Origin: an uncultured Neglectibacter sp.
Lineage (GTDB): Bacteria > Bacillota > Clostridia > Oscillospirales > Acutalibacteraceae
DNA length: 64,000 nucleotides
Direction: 5' to 3'
Assembly (NCBI GenBank): GCA_937958185.1
Contig: CALFFN010000013.1
Span: forward strand, 84,039-148,038
A program made the translations under genes and the position numbers. How positions within the stretch are numbered: the stretch's first letter is position 1; each line of letters starts with the position of its first letter. The notes beneath the pieces were generated by a model that searched no databases, had not been told where the DNA came from, and worked only from the letters and a program-made list of their open reading frames with translations. Positions 42,987-52,131 of the stretch are shown here, one piece after another.

Positions 42987-43886
42987 ATGAAAGAATTGCT
43001 TTTTTCCGGCGCAGGAACTGCCCTGATCACTCCCTTTGACAAAGAGGGGAACATTCTCTGGGAAGAACTGGAACAGCTGGTGGAATTTCAAATAGAGAAC
43101 GGCATTGATTCCATCATTGCCTGCGGCACCACAGGCGAAGCCGCCACAATGACTGCAGAAGAACATCTGAAGACCATTGAATTTATCATTCAAAAGGTCC
43201 GTGGGCGCGTGCCTGTGATTGCTGGCACCGGCAGCAATGACACCCGGTTCTGTGTGGAGCTGTCTCTGGAAGCAAAAAAGCTTGGCGCGGACGGTTTGCT
43301 GCTGGTCACCCCCTACTATAACAAGACCTCACAGAAAGGGTTGGAGGAGAACTTCAACTTCATCGCCGACAGTGTGAAAATGCCCTGCGTTTTGTATAAT
43401 GTTCCCGCCCGCACCGGCTGCAATATCCAGCCTGCCACTTATCAGAAGCTCTCAAAAAACCCATACATTGTAGCAGTAAAGGAAGCAAACGGCGACACCG
43501 CCTCCGTAGCAAGGACCCTTGCCCTCTGCGGAGATGATTTGACGGTGTATTCCGGCGAGGACAATGAAACCCTCCCCATTTTGGCATTGGGCGGCAAGGG
43601 CGTGATCTCCGTCTTTTCCAATGCCCTGCCCCGCCAGCTCCACGATCTGTCCACCGCAGTGCTCCATAACGATCTGGAAACTGCCCGAAAGCTGAACACG
43701 GAATATCTTGATTTGATGGACGGCTTCTTTATGGACGTGAACCCCATTCCCATCAAGGAAGCGCTGTACCGCATGGGCATGATCAGCACCAATTACTGCC
43801 GTATGCCCCTGACCACCATGACCGAAGCCAATACGGAAAAACTGATAGCTCTTTTGCAAAAGCACAATTTGCCGGTTCGCGCGTAA
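42987..43886 (+). CDS. dapA: 4-hydroxy-tetrahydrodipicolinate synthase
   Basis: Condenses aspartate semialdehyde with pyruvate, the first committed lysine/diaminopimelate step. It has 299 residues, the normal size. The Schiff-base lysine is Lys165 in VAVKEANGD; the tyrosine of the proton relay is in YNVPARTG; ACGTTGEAATM binds the carboxylate. It lies 27 bp after asd, with GGAGG before the ATG, and is under the same lysine riboswitch. Confidence 0.97.
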   Translation: MKELLFSGAGTALITPFDKEGNILWEELEQLVEFQIENGIDSIIACGTTGEAATMTAEEHLKTIEFIIQKVRGRVPVIAGTGSNDTRFCVELSLEAKKLGADGLLLVTPYYNKTSQKGLEENFNFIADSVKMPCVLYNVPARTGCNIQPATYQKLSKNPYIVAVKEANGDTASVARTLALCGDDLTVYSGEDNETLPILALGGKGVISVFSNALPRQLHDLSTAVLHNDLETARKLNTEYLDLMDGFFMDVNPIPIKEALYRMGMISTNYCRMPLTTMTEANTEKLIALLQKHNLPVRA

Positions 43887-43931
43887 AGCGCACGTAAATC
43901 GTGCAGGAAGTGACAAGGAAAGGAAGACAAT

Positions 43932-44684
43932 ATGGTCGATATCATTTTGTGCGGCTGCAACGGAAAAATGGGCGCCGCAGTACAGGCGGCGATCAGCCAG
44001 CGGGAAGACTGCCGTATCGTTGCCGGTGTAGATGTGACCGGGCAAGCCCGCTCGGAATTCCCCGTATATGCCGCGCCTGAGGAAGTTCGGGAAAGCGCCG
44101 ACGTGCTCATTGATTTTTCCCACCCCACCGCATTAAAGCCTATTTTGGACTATTGCCGTACCCATTCCGGCACGGCTGCCGTTCTGTGTACCACCGGATA
44201 CGACCAGGAGCAGGTGGAGCAAATTAAAAAAGCAGCTGAAACGACGCCTGTTTTTTATTCCCGAAATATGTCTCTGGGGATCAATCTTCTGATAGAGCTT
44301 GCAAAAAAAGCAGAAGCCGTGCTGGGAGATTCCTTTGACGTGGAGATCGTGGAAATGCACCACAATCAGAAGCTGGACGCTCCCAGCGGAACGGCGCTTA
44401 TGCTTGCCGACGCCATAAACAATGTGCGGGACGACCAGATGAAATATACCTATGACCGCCACTCTCAACGGAAAAAGCGGGAAAAAAGTGAAATCGGGCT
44501 GCATTCTGTACGGGGCGGCACCATTGTGGGAGAACACCAGGTCATTTTTTCCGGGCTGCATGAAGTCATCACCCTTTCCCATTCTGCCCAGTCCAAGGAG
44601 CTGTTCGCTTCCGGCGCGGTGCGGGCGGCAGTGTTTATGAAGCAGCAAAGCCCAGGGCTGTACGATATGTCCAATTTGATTTAA
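43932..44684 (+). CDS. dapB: 4-hydroxy-tetrahydrodipicolinate reductase
   Basis: Reduces the DapA product with NAD(P)H. It has 250 residues. The nucleotide loop is GCNGKMGAAV at the N-terminus, and the catalytic signature EMHHNQKLDAPSGTA contains the conserved histidine and lysine pair. A GGAAAGGAAG ribosome site lies about 7 nt before the ATG. It is 45 bp after dapA in the riboswitch-controlled operon. Confidence 0.96.
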   Translation: MVDIILCGCNGKMGAAVQAAISQREDCRIVAGVDVTGQARSEFPVYAAPEEVRESADVLIDFSHPTALKPILDYCRTHSGTAAVLCTTGYDQEQVEQIKKAAETTPVFYSRNMSLGINLLIELAKKAEAVLGDSFDVEIVEMHHNQKLDAPSGTALMLADAINNVRDDQMKYTYDRHSQRKKREKSEIGLHSVRGGTIVGEHQVIFSGLHEVITLSHSAQSKELFASGAVRAAVFMKQQSPGLYDMSNLI

Positions 44685-44696
44685 GGAGATATTTTC

Positions 44697-45155
44697 ATGA
44701 GTAAAACAACGGTCGTCAGCACAGTGGATAATATCACGCTGGTCACGCTGCAGGGCTTCCCTGCCAATGCTGATTCCATCGCGAAAATTTTTGACGCCAT
44801 TTCCGGCTATGATATCAACATCGACATGATCTCCATGGCGCCTACTCACGGCGCTTTGACGGGGCTTTCCTTCACCATTTCCGATAACGATCTGATCGAC
44901 ATTCTTTCCTTTACCTCTTCCCTCAAAAAGGAGACAAATGTAAATGTCATCGTCAGCAGCGTCAATCACAAAATTTCCGTGTATGACCCTGTCATGAAGA
45001 ATACGCCCGGTATTGCAGCCAAGGTGTTTAACGCTATTCGCACCACAGACGCCGATATCCGGCTCATCACCACCTCAGAGGTAGAGATATCCCTGCTTGT
45101 GACAGAGGCCGATTTTGACACGGTGTACAACGCCATTGTCAAGGCAATGGAATAA
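44697..45155 (+). CDS. Stand-alone ACT-domain protein (aspartokinase regulatory-domain-like)
   Basis: 152-residue protein made of two ACT domains (about 12-75 and 90-150), closest in pattern to the C-terminal regulatory half of aspartate kinase: ISGYDINIDMISMAP and TPGIAAKVFNAIRTTDADIRLITTSEVEISLLV. No kinase domain is present and the gene starts with its own ribosome site (AAGGAG, 7 nt) 12 bp after dapB. In the lysine operon it may sense lysine or threonine, or partner an aspartate kinase encoded elsewhere, like the beta subunit made from lysC in Bacillus. The role is inference. Confidence 0.85.
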   Translation: MSKTTVVSTVDNITLVTLQGFPANADSIAKIFDAISGYDINIDMISMAPTHGALTGLSFTISDNDLIDILSFTSSLKKETNVNVIVSSVNHKISVYDPVMKNTPGIAAKVFNAIRTTDADIRLITTSEVEISLLVTEADFDTVYNAIVKAME

Positions 45156-45185
45156 TATTCTGTTATCATAAAAACCATTAAAACG

Positions 45186-45235
45186 AAAAAGCCTCCTGCG
45201 GTAGAATGGGTAACTACCACAGGAGGCTTTGCTAT
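45186..45235. terminator. Bidirectional terminator after the dap operon
   Basis: AAAGCCTCCTGCGGTAG pairs with CTACCACAGGAGGCTTT with one mismatch, loop AATGGGTAA, flanked by A and T runs. It serves the ACT gene and possibly read-through from the P-type ATPase gene. Confidence 0.9.
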
Positions 45236-45292
45236 GCCAATTTGAGAAGTGAATTAGAGAACGGGTTTTCCAGGCACATTTTAGCGGAAATT

Positions 45293-47947
45293 TCACTTTT
45301 TTCCTTTTTTCCGGCGGCGGTTGCTGGAAAATGCTTCCAACAGCAACTTTTCTCCCTCCACGGCAAGAAGCGGAAACAGGGAAAACAGGAAAACGATAAG
45401 CCACTGAAAGCTGGTCAGAGTGGCGGTTTTAAACATAGCGGATAAAGGCGGGACCAAAATCACACTGACCATCAGCAGGGCGCATACCCCACAGGCGGCA
45501 AGGAGCTTCTTGTTGCCAAAAACCCCTAATTTCAGCACCGAATGCTCTGAACGCATATTGAAGCTGTGCACCAACTGGGACAGGCTCAGCACGGCAAAGC
45601 CCATGGTACGACCTATCCAGGGCTCCATGGGGTCGGTGTCGAACCAGACCCGCCCGATGGTGTAGGCAAGCAGTGCCAACGCGCCGACAAGGCAGCCCTC
45701 AGCCGCCACGGAAAATCCCATTCCCCCGGAAAAAATGCCTTCATTTTTCTTGTGGGGCGGCTCTTCCATCACGTCATGCTGGATCGGGTCTGCTCCCAGC
45801 GCCAATGCCGGCAGGGAATCTGTCACAAGGTTGACCCATAGAAGCTGTATCGCCAGAAGCGGCGCAGGGGCGCGAAGCAAAAAAGCCACAAAGACCACCA
45901 GGATTTCCCCGATATTACAGGAAAGCAGAAAATGAATGGTTTTGCGAATATTTTTGTAGATTCCCCTGCCCTCCCGGACCGCAGACACAATGGTGGAGAA
46001 ATTGTCGTCCGTCAGCACCATATCCGCGGCGGATTTTGCTACCTCGGTGCCGTTTTTCCCCATAGCGCAGCCGATATCGGCGCTTTTCAAAGCCGGGGCG
46101 TCGTTTACGCCGTCCCCTGTCATGGCGACTACCATATCTCTGCGCTGGAACGCCTTGACGATCTTTACCTTGTGCTCCGGCGAGACCCGGGCAAAAATGC
46201 GGTAATCGAAAATCTTTTTACTGAGCTCCGCTTCGCTGAGACGGTCCAATTCCGCGCCGGTCATCACGCCGCTGGTATCGTCGGCAATCCCAATGCGTTT
46301 TCCGATAGCAAGGGCTGTAGCGGCATGGTCCCCTGTGATCATCACGGGTAAAATGCCTGCCCTCTTGCACTCGGATACCGCCGCTTTTACACCCTGCCTG
46401 GGCGGGTCTTCCATACCGATCAGCCCGCAGAATATCAGCCCGCTTTCCGTTTCCCGGTCATCGCCCGGCAGGCTGGAAACGTCCTTATACGCCACCGCAA
46501 GTACACGCAGGGCGCGCGCCGCTAAAGCGGTATTGTCGGCTAAAATCTTCGCCTTCTGTGATCCGCTGAAAGGAACGACAGTGCTGCCCTTCTGCATTTG
46601 GGTGCACCGGGCGATCAGAACGTCCGGCGCGCCCTTGGAAATAATACGGTAGCCCTGGGCAGTGCGGTGGGCGGTGGTCATCATCTTTCGAGCGGAAGTA
46701 AAGGCGATCTCCCCGGCTCTGGGAAAGCTTTCCTCCAGTGTGGCTTTCGAGCTATGACACGCCCGCAGAAAGGCTGTTTCCGTGGGGTCGCCAAAAAGCT
46801 TTCCCTCCTGTTCCTCGGAATTATTGCAGAGGGTGGCAAGCTCCAGCGCGAACTGCGCGGCGGCGCCGTCGATCCGTTCCTCCCCATAAGCGCTGGAAAA
46901 GGTGGTGACAGTCATTTTGTTCTGTGTCAAAGTTCCCGTTTTGTCGGAGCATATCACCTGGGTGCTGCCCAGCGCTTCCACTGCGGGCATATGGCGCACG
47001 ATCGCGCGCTTTTGCGCCATGCGTTTGATCCCCATGGCAAGGACGATAGTGACCACCGCTGTAAGTCCTTCGGGAATGGCGGCAACGCCCAGGCTGATAG
47101 CGATCATAAACATTTCCAGTGGCTCGATTTTCTGAATCAGCCCCAGTGTGAAAATCACGGCGCAGATGATGACAACGCCGATCCCCAGCACCTTGCCGGT
47201 CTGCTTCATTTTCTGCTGCAACGGCGTAACAGGAGCTTTTTCATGCTCCAGCATTTTGGCGATCTGCCCCATGCCTGTGTCCATTCCTGTAGCGGTGACG
47301 ATACCCACCCCCGCGCCGGAGGCGACCCCTGTGGAGGCAAACACCATATTTTTCCGCTCGGCTAAGGTGGCGTCCTCCGGGCAGATAGCGTTTGCGTCCT
47401 TTTCCGCCGGGACTGATTCTCCTGTGAGAGCGGATTCCTCCGCCTGCAGCTCCACACTTTTGATGAGCCGGATATCCGCCGGAACAAGGTCACCTGCTTT
47501 GAGGATCACCACATCGCCCGGAACAAGCTCCCAGCTTTCCACGGTGCGCTTCCTGCCGTCCCGCAAAACTCTGGCATGGGGGGAAGACATTTTTTTCAGG
47601 GCTTCTATCGCCTGATCCGCCCGAAGCTCCTGCACCATGCTTATCACCGCGTTGCACACCACAATGGCAAGGATAATAATGGAATCGATAAAGTCGTTGT
47701 CCCCGCGCAGGCGGGAAACAAAAAAGGAAATGCCTGCCGCTGCCAGAAGGATCAGCACCATAAAATCCTTGAACTGGCTCAAAAACCGCACAATAAGGTT
47801 TTGCCGCTTTGTTTCCTTGATCTCATTTTTTCCGTATTGCTGCCGCCGCTTTTGCACCTCGGCAGTGGTAAGACCGCGATTGCCGTCTGTTTCCAGCCTT
47901 TCCGCAGCTTCCCGCCAGCCAATGCTGTAAAGCCCCATTTTTATCAT
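45293..47947 (-). CDS. Calcium-transporting P-type ATPase (P2A)
   Basis: Membrane cation pump of 884 residues with the full P2A layout: actuator motif LTGESVP, phosphorylation site DKTGTLTQNK near residue 340, nucleotide domain with KGAPD, hinge MVAMTGDGVNDAPALKSADIG and about ten membrane helices. The metal-site helix IPEGLTAVVTIVLAMG and the LLWVNLVTDSLPALALG segment match calcium pumps of the SERCA/PMR1 type. The ATG at 47947 was chosen for its distance to GAGAGG; a GTG 3 nt earlier is possible. It is a single-gene unit. Confidence 0.93.
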   Translation of the reverse strand: MIKMGLYSIGWREAAERLETDGNRGLTTAEVQKRRQQYGKNEIKETKRQNLIVRFLSQFKDFMVLILLAAAGISFFVSRLRGDNDFIDSIIILAIVVCNAVISMVQELRADQAIEALKKMSSPHARVLRDGRKRTVESWELVPGDVVILKAGDLVPADIRLIKSVELQAEESALTGESVPAEKDANAICPEDATLAERKNMVFASTGVASGAGVGIVTATGMDTGMGQIAKMLEHEKAPVTPLQQKMKQTGKVLGIGVVIICAVIFTLGLIQKIEPLEMFMIAISLGVAAIPEGLTAVVTIVLAMGIKRMAQKRAIVRHMPAVEALGSTQVICSDKTGTLTQNKMTVTTFSSAYGEERIDGAAAQFALELATLCNNSEEQEGKLFGDPTETAFLRACHSSKATLEESFPRAGEIAFTSARKMMTTAHRTAQGYRIISKGAPDVLIARCTQMQKGSTVVPFSGSQKAKILADNTALAARALRVLAVAYKDVSSLPGDDRETESGLIFCGLIGMEDPPRQGVKAAVSECKRAGILPVMITGDHAATALAIGKRIGIADDTSGVMTGAELDRLSEAELSKKIFDYRIFARVSPEHKVKIVKAFQRRDMVVAMTGDGVNDAPALKSADIGCAMGKNGTEVAKSAADMVLTDDNFSTIVSAVREGRGIYKNIRKTIHFLLSCNIGEILVVFVAFLLRAPAPLLAIQLLWVNLVTDSLPALALGADPIQHDVMEEPPHKKNEGIFSGGMGFSVAAEGCLVGALALLAYTIGRVWFDTDPMEPWIGRTMGFAVLSLSQLVHSFNMRSEHSVLKLGVFGNKKLLAACGVCALLMVSVILVPPLSAMFKTATLTSFQWLIVFLFSLFPLLAVEGEKLLLEAFSSNRRRKKGKK

Positions 47948-48161
47948 CACTTTCCTCTCTTTGCTCAGTGGGAGGTCCTTTTATGGCTTAGCAGGGTCCA
48001 TTCCAGCCTTTTTCCATTGCTGGAACGCAAAACCTCTTCCCTGATTTCGCCATTTGGAAATCTATACGCTTTCCAGATACTTTTTATGTATTTCCAAATG
48101 GGGAGCCTTGTGCTATAATAATCGCAAATCATAACACGAAAAAAACACCGAAGGAGCTTTC

Positions 48162-48710
48162 ATGAACGGGATTAACGCATTTGACGGAACGATAATGGAT
48201 TTCATACAGCGGTGGTTTCACAACATTGTGACGGACAGCGTGTTTCCGGTGATAACGTATTTGGGAGAAGCGGGGGCTGTATGGCTCCTGCTGGCAGCGG
48301 CATTTTTGCTGCAAAAAAGCACCCGGCGGCGGGGCATACTGATGGTTTGCGCTATTGCAGCAGGTTTTCTGACAGGTGAGGTACTGTTGAAAAATATCGT
48401 CTGCCGGGAAAGACCGTTCCAGATGTTTCCGAATTATACATCCCTACTGATTTCCCCACCCTCAGGATTCTCCTTTCCCTCCGGGCACACCTGCGCTTCC
48501 TTTGCCGCCGCCACCGTACTGTGTCGGGAATCCCGCAAATGGGGCGTTCCGGCGCTGGTTCTCGCGTTGCTGATCGGTTTTTCCAGAATTTTTCTTTTTG
48601 TTCACTGGACCACCGATGTACTTGCGGGAATGGCGTTAGGTATCTTCTTTGGGCTGCTGACCTGCTGGGTCGCTGCAAAATTGGAGCAGCGAAAAGCGAT
48701 AAAAAATTAG
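48162..48710 (+). CDS. PAP2 family phosphatase
   Basis: 182-residue membrane phosphatase. Four to five hydrophobic helices carry the three phosphatase motifs: KNIVCRERP (about residue 84), PSGHTCASFAAA (about 108) and HWTTDVLAG (about 150). Such enzymes act on lipid phosphates, often undecaprenyl diphosphate, which would make it a functional backup of UppP in the same window; this is inference. AAGGAG is about 8 nt before the ATG. A possible -10 TATAAT lies near 48113. Confidence 0.9.
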   Translation: MNGINAFDGTIMDFIQRWFHNIVTDSVFPVITYLGEAGAVWLLLAAAFLLQKSTRRRGILMVCAIAAGFLTGEVLLKNIVCRERPFQMFPNYTSLLISPPSGFSFPSGHTCASFAAATVLCRESRKWGVPALVLALLIGFSRIFLFVHWTTDVLAGMALGIFFGLLTCWVAAKLEQRKAIKN

Positions 48711-48751
48711 TAAGAGGAAATACCTTTTTGCAAATACAATAGAAAAACACA

Positions 48752-48800
48752 AACAACACCTCCTATGGCAGAATGAAAAACTGCCATAGGAGGTGTTGTT
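48752..48800. terminator. Terminator-like 20-bp perfect hairpin after the PAP2 gene
   Basis: The arm AACAACACCTCCTATGGCAG (48752-48771) and its exact complement (48781-48800) enclose a 9-nt loop. It is of the same AGGAGG-containing style as the terminator at 45.2 kb. Confidence 0.85.
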
Positions 48801-48813
48801 ATACGAAAATAGA

Positions 48814-48840
48814 GGTCAAAAGCATTTTATGCTTTTGACC
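48814..48840. repeat. Small perfect inverted repeat
   Basis: GGTCAAAAGCA (48814-48824) and TGCTTTTGACC (48830-48840), 5-nt loop. It lies between two genes whose 3' ends face each other and may add to termination of the acetyltransferase gene. Confidence 0.7.
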
Positions 48841-48935
48841 TTCACTGAATACCTGCAAACAGGAATAGACAAGTCCATCAACAGCGGTGACACCCATATT
48901 TTTCGCTAAAGAGAATATTTGGCAAAGTACGTTTA

Positions 48936-49886
48936 TCATCTACGCTGCGTAATTCGTTCGTCGATCCTGCGTACTACGCTGTTGGTATAAGCGGCAAAAT
49001 ATTTCAGCCAAAAACCGCGAGCCGTCGAATTAAAGCTTTCAAAATTCACGCCAAGCTTGGTATAGCCTTCTCTTTTCAGAATAGAAATGGTAAAATTCAA
49101 TAAATTTTGGTACAGCCCTTTACCCCTGTGCTCCGGCAGGCAATATGCCCCGGTAATATGGCGGTAGCTATTTCCCGTTGCTACAAATGCTTCGCCGGAA
49201 GCTGAAATCTTCAAAAATGCGCACAATTTGCCGTTCTGCTTTGCCGCGAAGTACCGTCCCCCGTCCTGCACGGAGGATATCTCAAACTCCTCTTGTGTTT
49301 CGGGTTTCCGATTCATAAAGAATGGGCTTTCGCAGTAGTGGCGGTTTAGTGCCAAATAGAGTGGATAGACAAAGTGATATTGAGAGTTTGGCAATTCGGT
49401 AAAATCATAGCCTGTGCAAGGCTTACAGTCAATCAGTTCCATCGGACGAATAGCATCTAAACAGCGCAGACCAAAACCATAACGGTAAAATTGCCGCTGA
49501 AGCTCTTCATCATGGGCATATAGGCAGATCGCATGGGAAACCGCCCCGGACTTTACCCATTTTTCTCCTGCCGCCTGATACATGGCGGCATAAATTTTGG
49601 AACGGTTTCTAGCAATAGCTGCGTTTGCGCCCATCGGAGAAAAAACACCTCTCACATCTGTCGCGCGAAACGCATGTTCAAAAGGTTCGCAACAACACAA
49701 AAACCCAACCAGCTTTTCATTTTCAATTGTGGCAACGCCCAACCTATTCTCTGCAAAACCATTTAAGTCTGGAATAACGCGCACTTGCGGCAATTCTTTT
49801 ACAAATTGCCGTTCATCATAATAGTTTGCAAGCGCAAGCGCCATTGCTTCCTCGATATGCTGCTTTTCAAAATCTAAAATATTCAT
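48936..49886 (-). CDS. GNAT family N-acetyltransferase
   Basis: 316-residue protein with two acetyltransferase-like halves. The C-terminal half is the typical GNAT core with the acetyl-CoA loop in YCLPEHRGKGLYQNLL and the following GYTKLGVNFES strand. The N-terminal half (about 1-150) is a degenerate GNAT-like fold. The substrate is unknown. The ATG at 49886 has GGAGAG upstream; a TTG one codon earlier is possible. It is a single-gene unit on the minus strand. Confidence 0.85.
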   Translation of the reverse strand: MNILDFEKQHIEEAMALALANYYDERQFVKELPQVRVIPDLNGFAENRLGVATIENEKLVGFLCCCEPFEHAFRATDVRGVFSPMGANAAIARNRSKIYAAMYQAAGEKWVKSGAVSHAICLYAHDEELQRQFYRYGFGLRCLDAIRPMELIDCKPCTGYDFTELPNSQYHFVYPLYLALNRHYCESPFFMNRKPETQEEFEISSVQDGGRYFAAKQNGKLCAFLKISASGEAFVATGNSYRHITGAYCLPEHRGKGLYQNLLNFTISILKREGYTKLGVNFESFNSTARGFWLKYFAAYTNSVVRRIDERITQRR

Positions 49887-50045
49887 CAATCTCTCCTCTG
49901 TTTCACTGCCGGAGAGCTAAGCTGTAGTCGCCCTCCGCATTGGAATTGTACGCAGCAATAATTTTCATATCACATCATCTCCTTTGCGTAAGAATACTAT
50001 CTTTTGCCGTTCAAACTGCCGTTTGTTCTGCCCGCACTATCAGAG

Positions 50046-50075
50046 AAGGGCGGTCTAATCACTCAGACCACCCTT
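50046..50075 (-). terminator. Hairpin after tyrS
   Basis: AAGGGCGGTCT (50046-50056) with AGACCACCCTT (50065-50075), one mismatch, 13 nt past the tyrS stop. There is no long T run on the minus strand, so termination may be weak. Confidence 0.6.
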
Positions 50076-50087
50076 TTACGGTTGTTT

Positions 50088-51314
50088 TTACTGCAAAACC
50101 ACTTTGTGGAACACCTTTTTCCCCTTTTTGATGATAAGCTGCCCCTCGGCAAAATCTGCTGCGGTAAGCTCCTTCATCACATCGGTGACCTTTTCGTCAT
50201 TGATGGTGACGCCGCCCTGCTGGACAAGGCGTCTGCCCTCCCCTTTCGACGCGGTCAACTTTACCTTTAAGAGCAAATCTAGCACGCCAATCTTTCCGTC
50301 AGTCAAATCGGCTGTGGAAAGCTGGGTAGTGGGCATATTTTCGGTGTTCGCTCCTGCGCTGAACAGTGCCCTCGCGCCTTCCTGTGCCTTTCTGGCTTCC
50401 TCTTCTCCGTGCACCATTTTGGTAAGCTCGAAAGCAAGTATCTCCTTTGCTTCATTGAGCCTTTCCCCTTCCCAGTGATCCATTTCATTGATCTGTTCCA
50501 GCGGAAGGAAGGTCAGCATACGCAGGAACTTCAGCACGTCGGCGTCGTACACGTTGCGCCAATACTGATAGAATTCAAAGGGAGAGGTCTTGTTCGGGTT
50601 CAGCCAAATGGCGTTTCCGGCGGTTTTTCCCATTTTTTTGCCGTCCTTGTCCGTCAGCAGCGTGATGGTCATAGCGTGGGCGTCCTTCCCCAGCTTCCGG
50701 CGGATCAACTCCGTACCACCCAGCATATTGCTCCACTGGTCGTCCCCGCCAAACTGCATATTGCAGCCGTATGCCTGAAACAGATGGTAAAAGTCATAGC
50801 TCTGCATGATCATGTAGTTAAATTCCAGGAAGGAAAGCCCTTTCTCCATGCGCTGTTTGTAGCATTCCGCGCGAAGCATATTGTTGACGGAGAAGCAGGC
50901 GCCGACCTCACGGAGCAGCTCGACATAGTTCAGGCTCAGCAGCCAGTCGGCATTATTTACCATCATTGCCTTATCATCTCCAAATTCGATAAAGCTTTCC
51001 ATCTGGCGCTTAAAGCATTCGGCGTTGTGGTCAATGTCTTCTCTCGTCAGCATTTTACGCATATCCGTGCGCCCGCTGGGGTCCCCGATCAGGGTGGTGC
51101 CGCCGCCGATCAGGGCAATGGGTCTGTTCCCCGCCATTTGCAGGCGTTTCATCAGGGTCAATGCCATAAAATGCCCGGCGGTCAGGCTGTCGGCTGTGCA
51201 GTCAAAGCCAATATAAAAGGTGGCTTTACCGCTGTTTATCATCGTGCGTATCTCTTCCTCGTTTGTCACCTGAGCAAGCAGTCCTCTTGCCTGCAGTTCT
51301 TCATAAATTCCCAT
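50088..51314 (-). CDS. tyrS: Tyrosyl-tRNA synthetase
   Basis: Class I aminoacyl-tRNA synthetase of 408 residues, dimeric TyrRS type. The Rossmann core starts with YIGFDCTADSLTAGH (HIGH-like motif AGHF). The KMSKS loop is the TyrRS form KKMGKTAGNAIW near residue 228. The S4 RNA-binding domain is at the C-terminus (GRRLVQQGGVTINDEKV). Its start overlaps the upstream GNAT gene by 14 bp. The T-box leader of that unit, with a probable TAC specifier, fits induction by uncharged tRNA-Tyr. Confidence 0.97.
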   Translation of the reverse strand: MGIYEELQARGLLAQVTNEEEIRTMINSGKATFYIGFDCTADSLTAGHFMALTLMKRLQMAGNRPIALIGGGTTLIGDPSGRTDMRKMLTREDIDHNAECFKRQMESFIEFGDDKAMMVNNADWLLSLNYVELLREVGACFSVNNMLRAECYKQRMEKGLSFLEFNYMIMQSYDFYHLFQAYGCNMQFGGDDQWSNMLGGTELIRRKLGKDAHAMTITLLTDKDGKKMGKTAGNAIWLNPNKTSPFEFYQYWRNVYDADVLKFLRMLTFLPLEQINEMDHWEGERLNEAKEILAFELTKMVHGEEEARKAQEGARALFSAGANTENMPTTQLSTADLTDGKIGVLDLLLKVKLTASKGEGRRLVQQGGVTINDEKVTDVMKELTAADFAEGQLIIKKGKKVFHKVVLQ

Positions 51315-51807
51315 GTCCCTTTTTCTCCTTTTCCGTATTTTCCATTATTTTTTCGTACTCGATGAGGGTCATTCTCAAACCCAGTTTCTTTTTTATGCCC
51401 GTTGGGCGGTAGCCCAGCTTTTCATAAAAATAGCACAGTTTGGATTCCTCTTTGATCGTTTCCAGCTCCCAGCGGTGGATTTTCGGATACCGTTCCTCTA
51501 ACATTCGCATTGCCGCCTGCGCATAACCATTGTCTTGATAGTAAGGCAGAATGCAGATCAGGGAAAGGCGGCAGTAATCCTTGAAGACATAGACCCGTAT
51601 CGCGCCGATATGTTTTCCGTCCAGCAGGATAAAATAATAGTCCGTGTTCTTCCATTCCTGCCTTGTTCGGACCATTTCCATAGGCTCAGAGGCAGGGTTT
51701 GTCATATAATCTCCGTATTTTTGCAGCAGCGGCTGAAAAGACCATTTTTGCAGGTCATATAAATCCTTAATATCCTTTTCACCTGCGAGAGCCAATGACA
51801 TACTCAT
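51301..51807 (-). CDS. GNAT family N-acetyltransferase co-transcribed with tyrS
   Basis: 168-residue acetyltransferase. The acetyl-CoA loop region is ILPYYQDNGYAQAAMRMLEE, followed by WELETIKEESKLCYFYEKLGYRPTG, a standard GNAT C-terminus. The ATG at 51807 was chosen because GGGGGTG lies 5 nt upstream; a longer frame would begin inside the T-box terminator. It is the first gene after the T-box and its 3' end overlaps tyrS by 14 bp. Its substrate is unknown; under tyrosine control, a role with an amino acid or an amino-acid analogue is conceivable. Confidence 0.88.
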   Translation of the reverse strand: MSMSLALAGEKDIKDLYDLQKWSFQPLLQKYGDYMTNPASEPMEMVRTRQEWKNTDYYFILLDGKHIGAIRVYVFKDYCRLSLICILPYYQDNGYAQAAMRMLEERYPKIHRWELETIKEESKLCYFYEKLGYRPTGIKKKLGLRMTLIEYEKIMENTEKEKKGHGNL

Positions 51808-51837
51808 TTTTTCACCCCCAAAGAAATTAAAAATCGC

Positions 51838-52096
51838 CCTCTGCATTTTGCAGAGGGCGATTTGATCGCGGTACCACCTCTATTCGCTGCAGCCTCACAG
51901 CTACAGCCTCATCAGGCATATTTCACGTATGCCCCTGCAGAATAACGCCTGCCACACGGCTGTCTCTACTGACCATTGCGTTCCAGACAGCGGCTCGGAA
52001 AGGTAACTTCAGCGTCTGCCATGGTCCTGCTTTCACCAGCCGCAGGCTCTCTTTGCCAGTTCGGACAGAGCTTACTTCATTTCGTCATAGCCGTTA
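51838..52096 (-). ncRNA. T-box leader (tRNA-Tyr-responsive)
   Basis: Minus-strand leader of about 255 nt with the invariant T-box core AGGTGGTACCGCG (near 51871-51883) directly before a terminator: ATCGCCCTCTGC with GCAGAGGGCGAT and a T run, at about 51838-51871. Upstream are Stem I elements, including GAAGTTACC with a candidate TAC (Tyr) specifier at 52003-52005 and the following CCGAGCCG stretch. It controls the GNAT-tyrS unit. The specifier is inferred from position and gene identity. Confidence 0.92.
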
Positions 52097-52102
52097 TCAG
52101 AC

Positions 52103-52131
52103 ATTATAAAGGTGAATGGAAGAAAAGTCAA
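52103..52131 (-). promoter_or_regulatory. Promoter of the T-box/tyrS unit
   Basis: On the minus strand TTGACT (52126-52131) is 17 nt before TATAAT (52103-52108). The -35 box overlaps the recN stop codon. Confidence 0.82.

Noticed and set aside
41739..43193. Long minus-strand frame of 484 codons opposite asd and the start of dapA
   Set aside because: It is an antisense shadow of strongly conserved genes in a GC-rich third-position context; the translation is His/Gln/Gly-rich and matches no family.
50043..50050. GAGAAGGG, the SpoIIIE recognition octamer of Bacillus, on the plus strand
   Set aside because: A single copy within a terminator stem, pointing away from the proposed terminus; one occurrence proves nothing either way.
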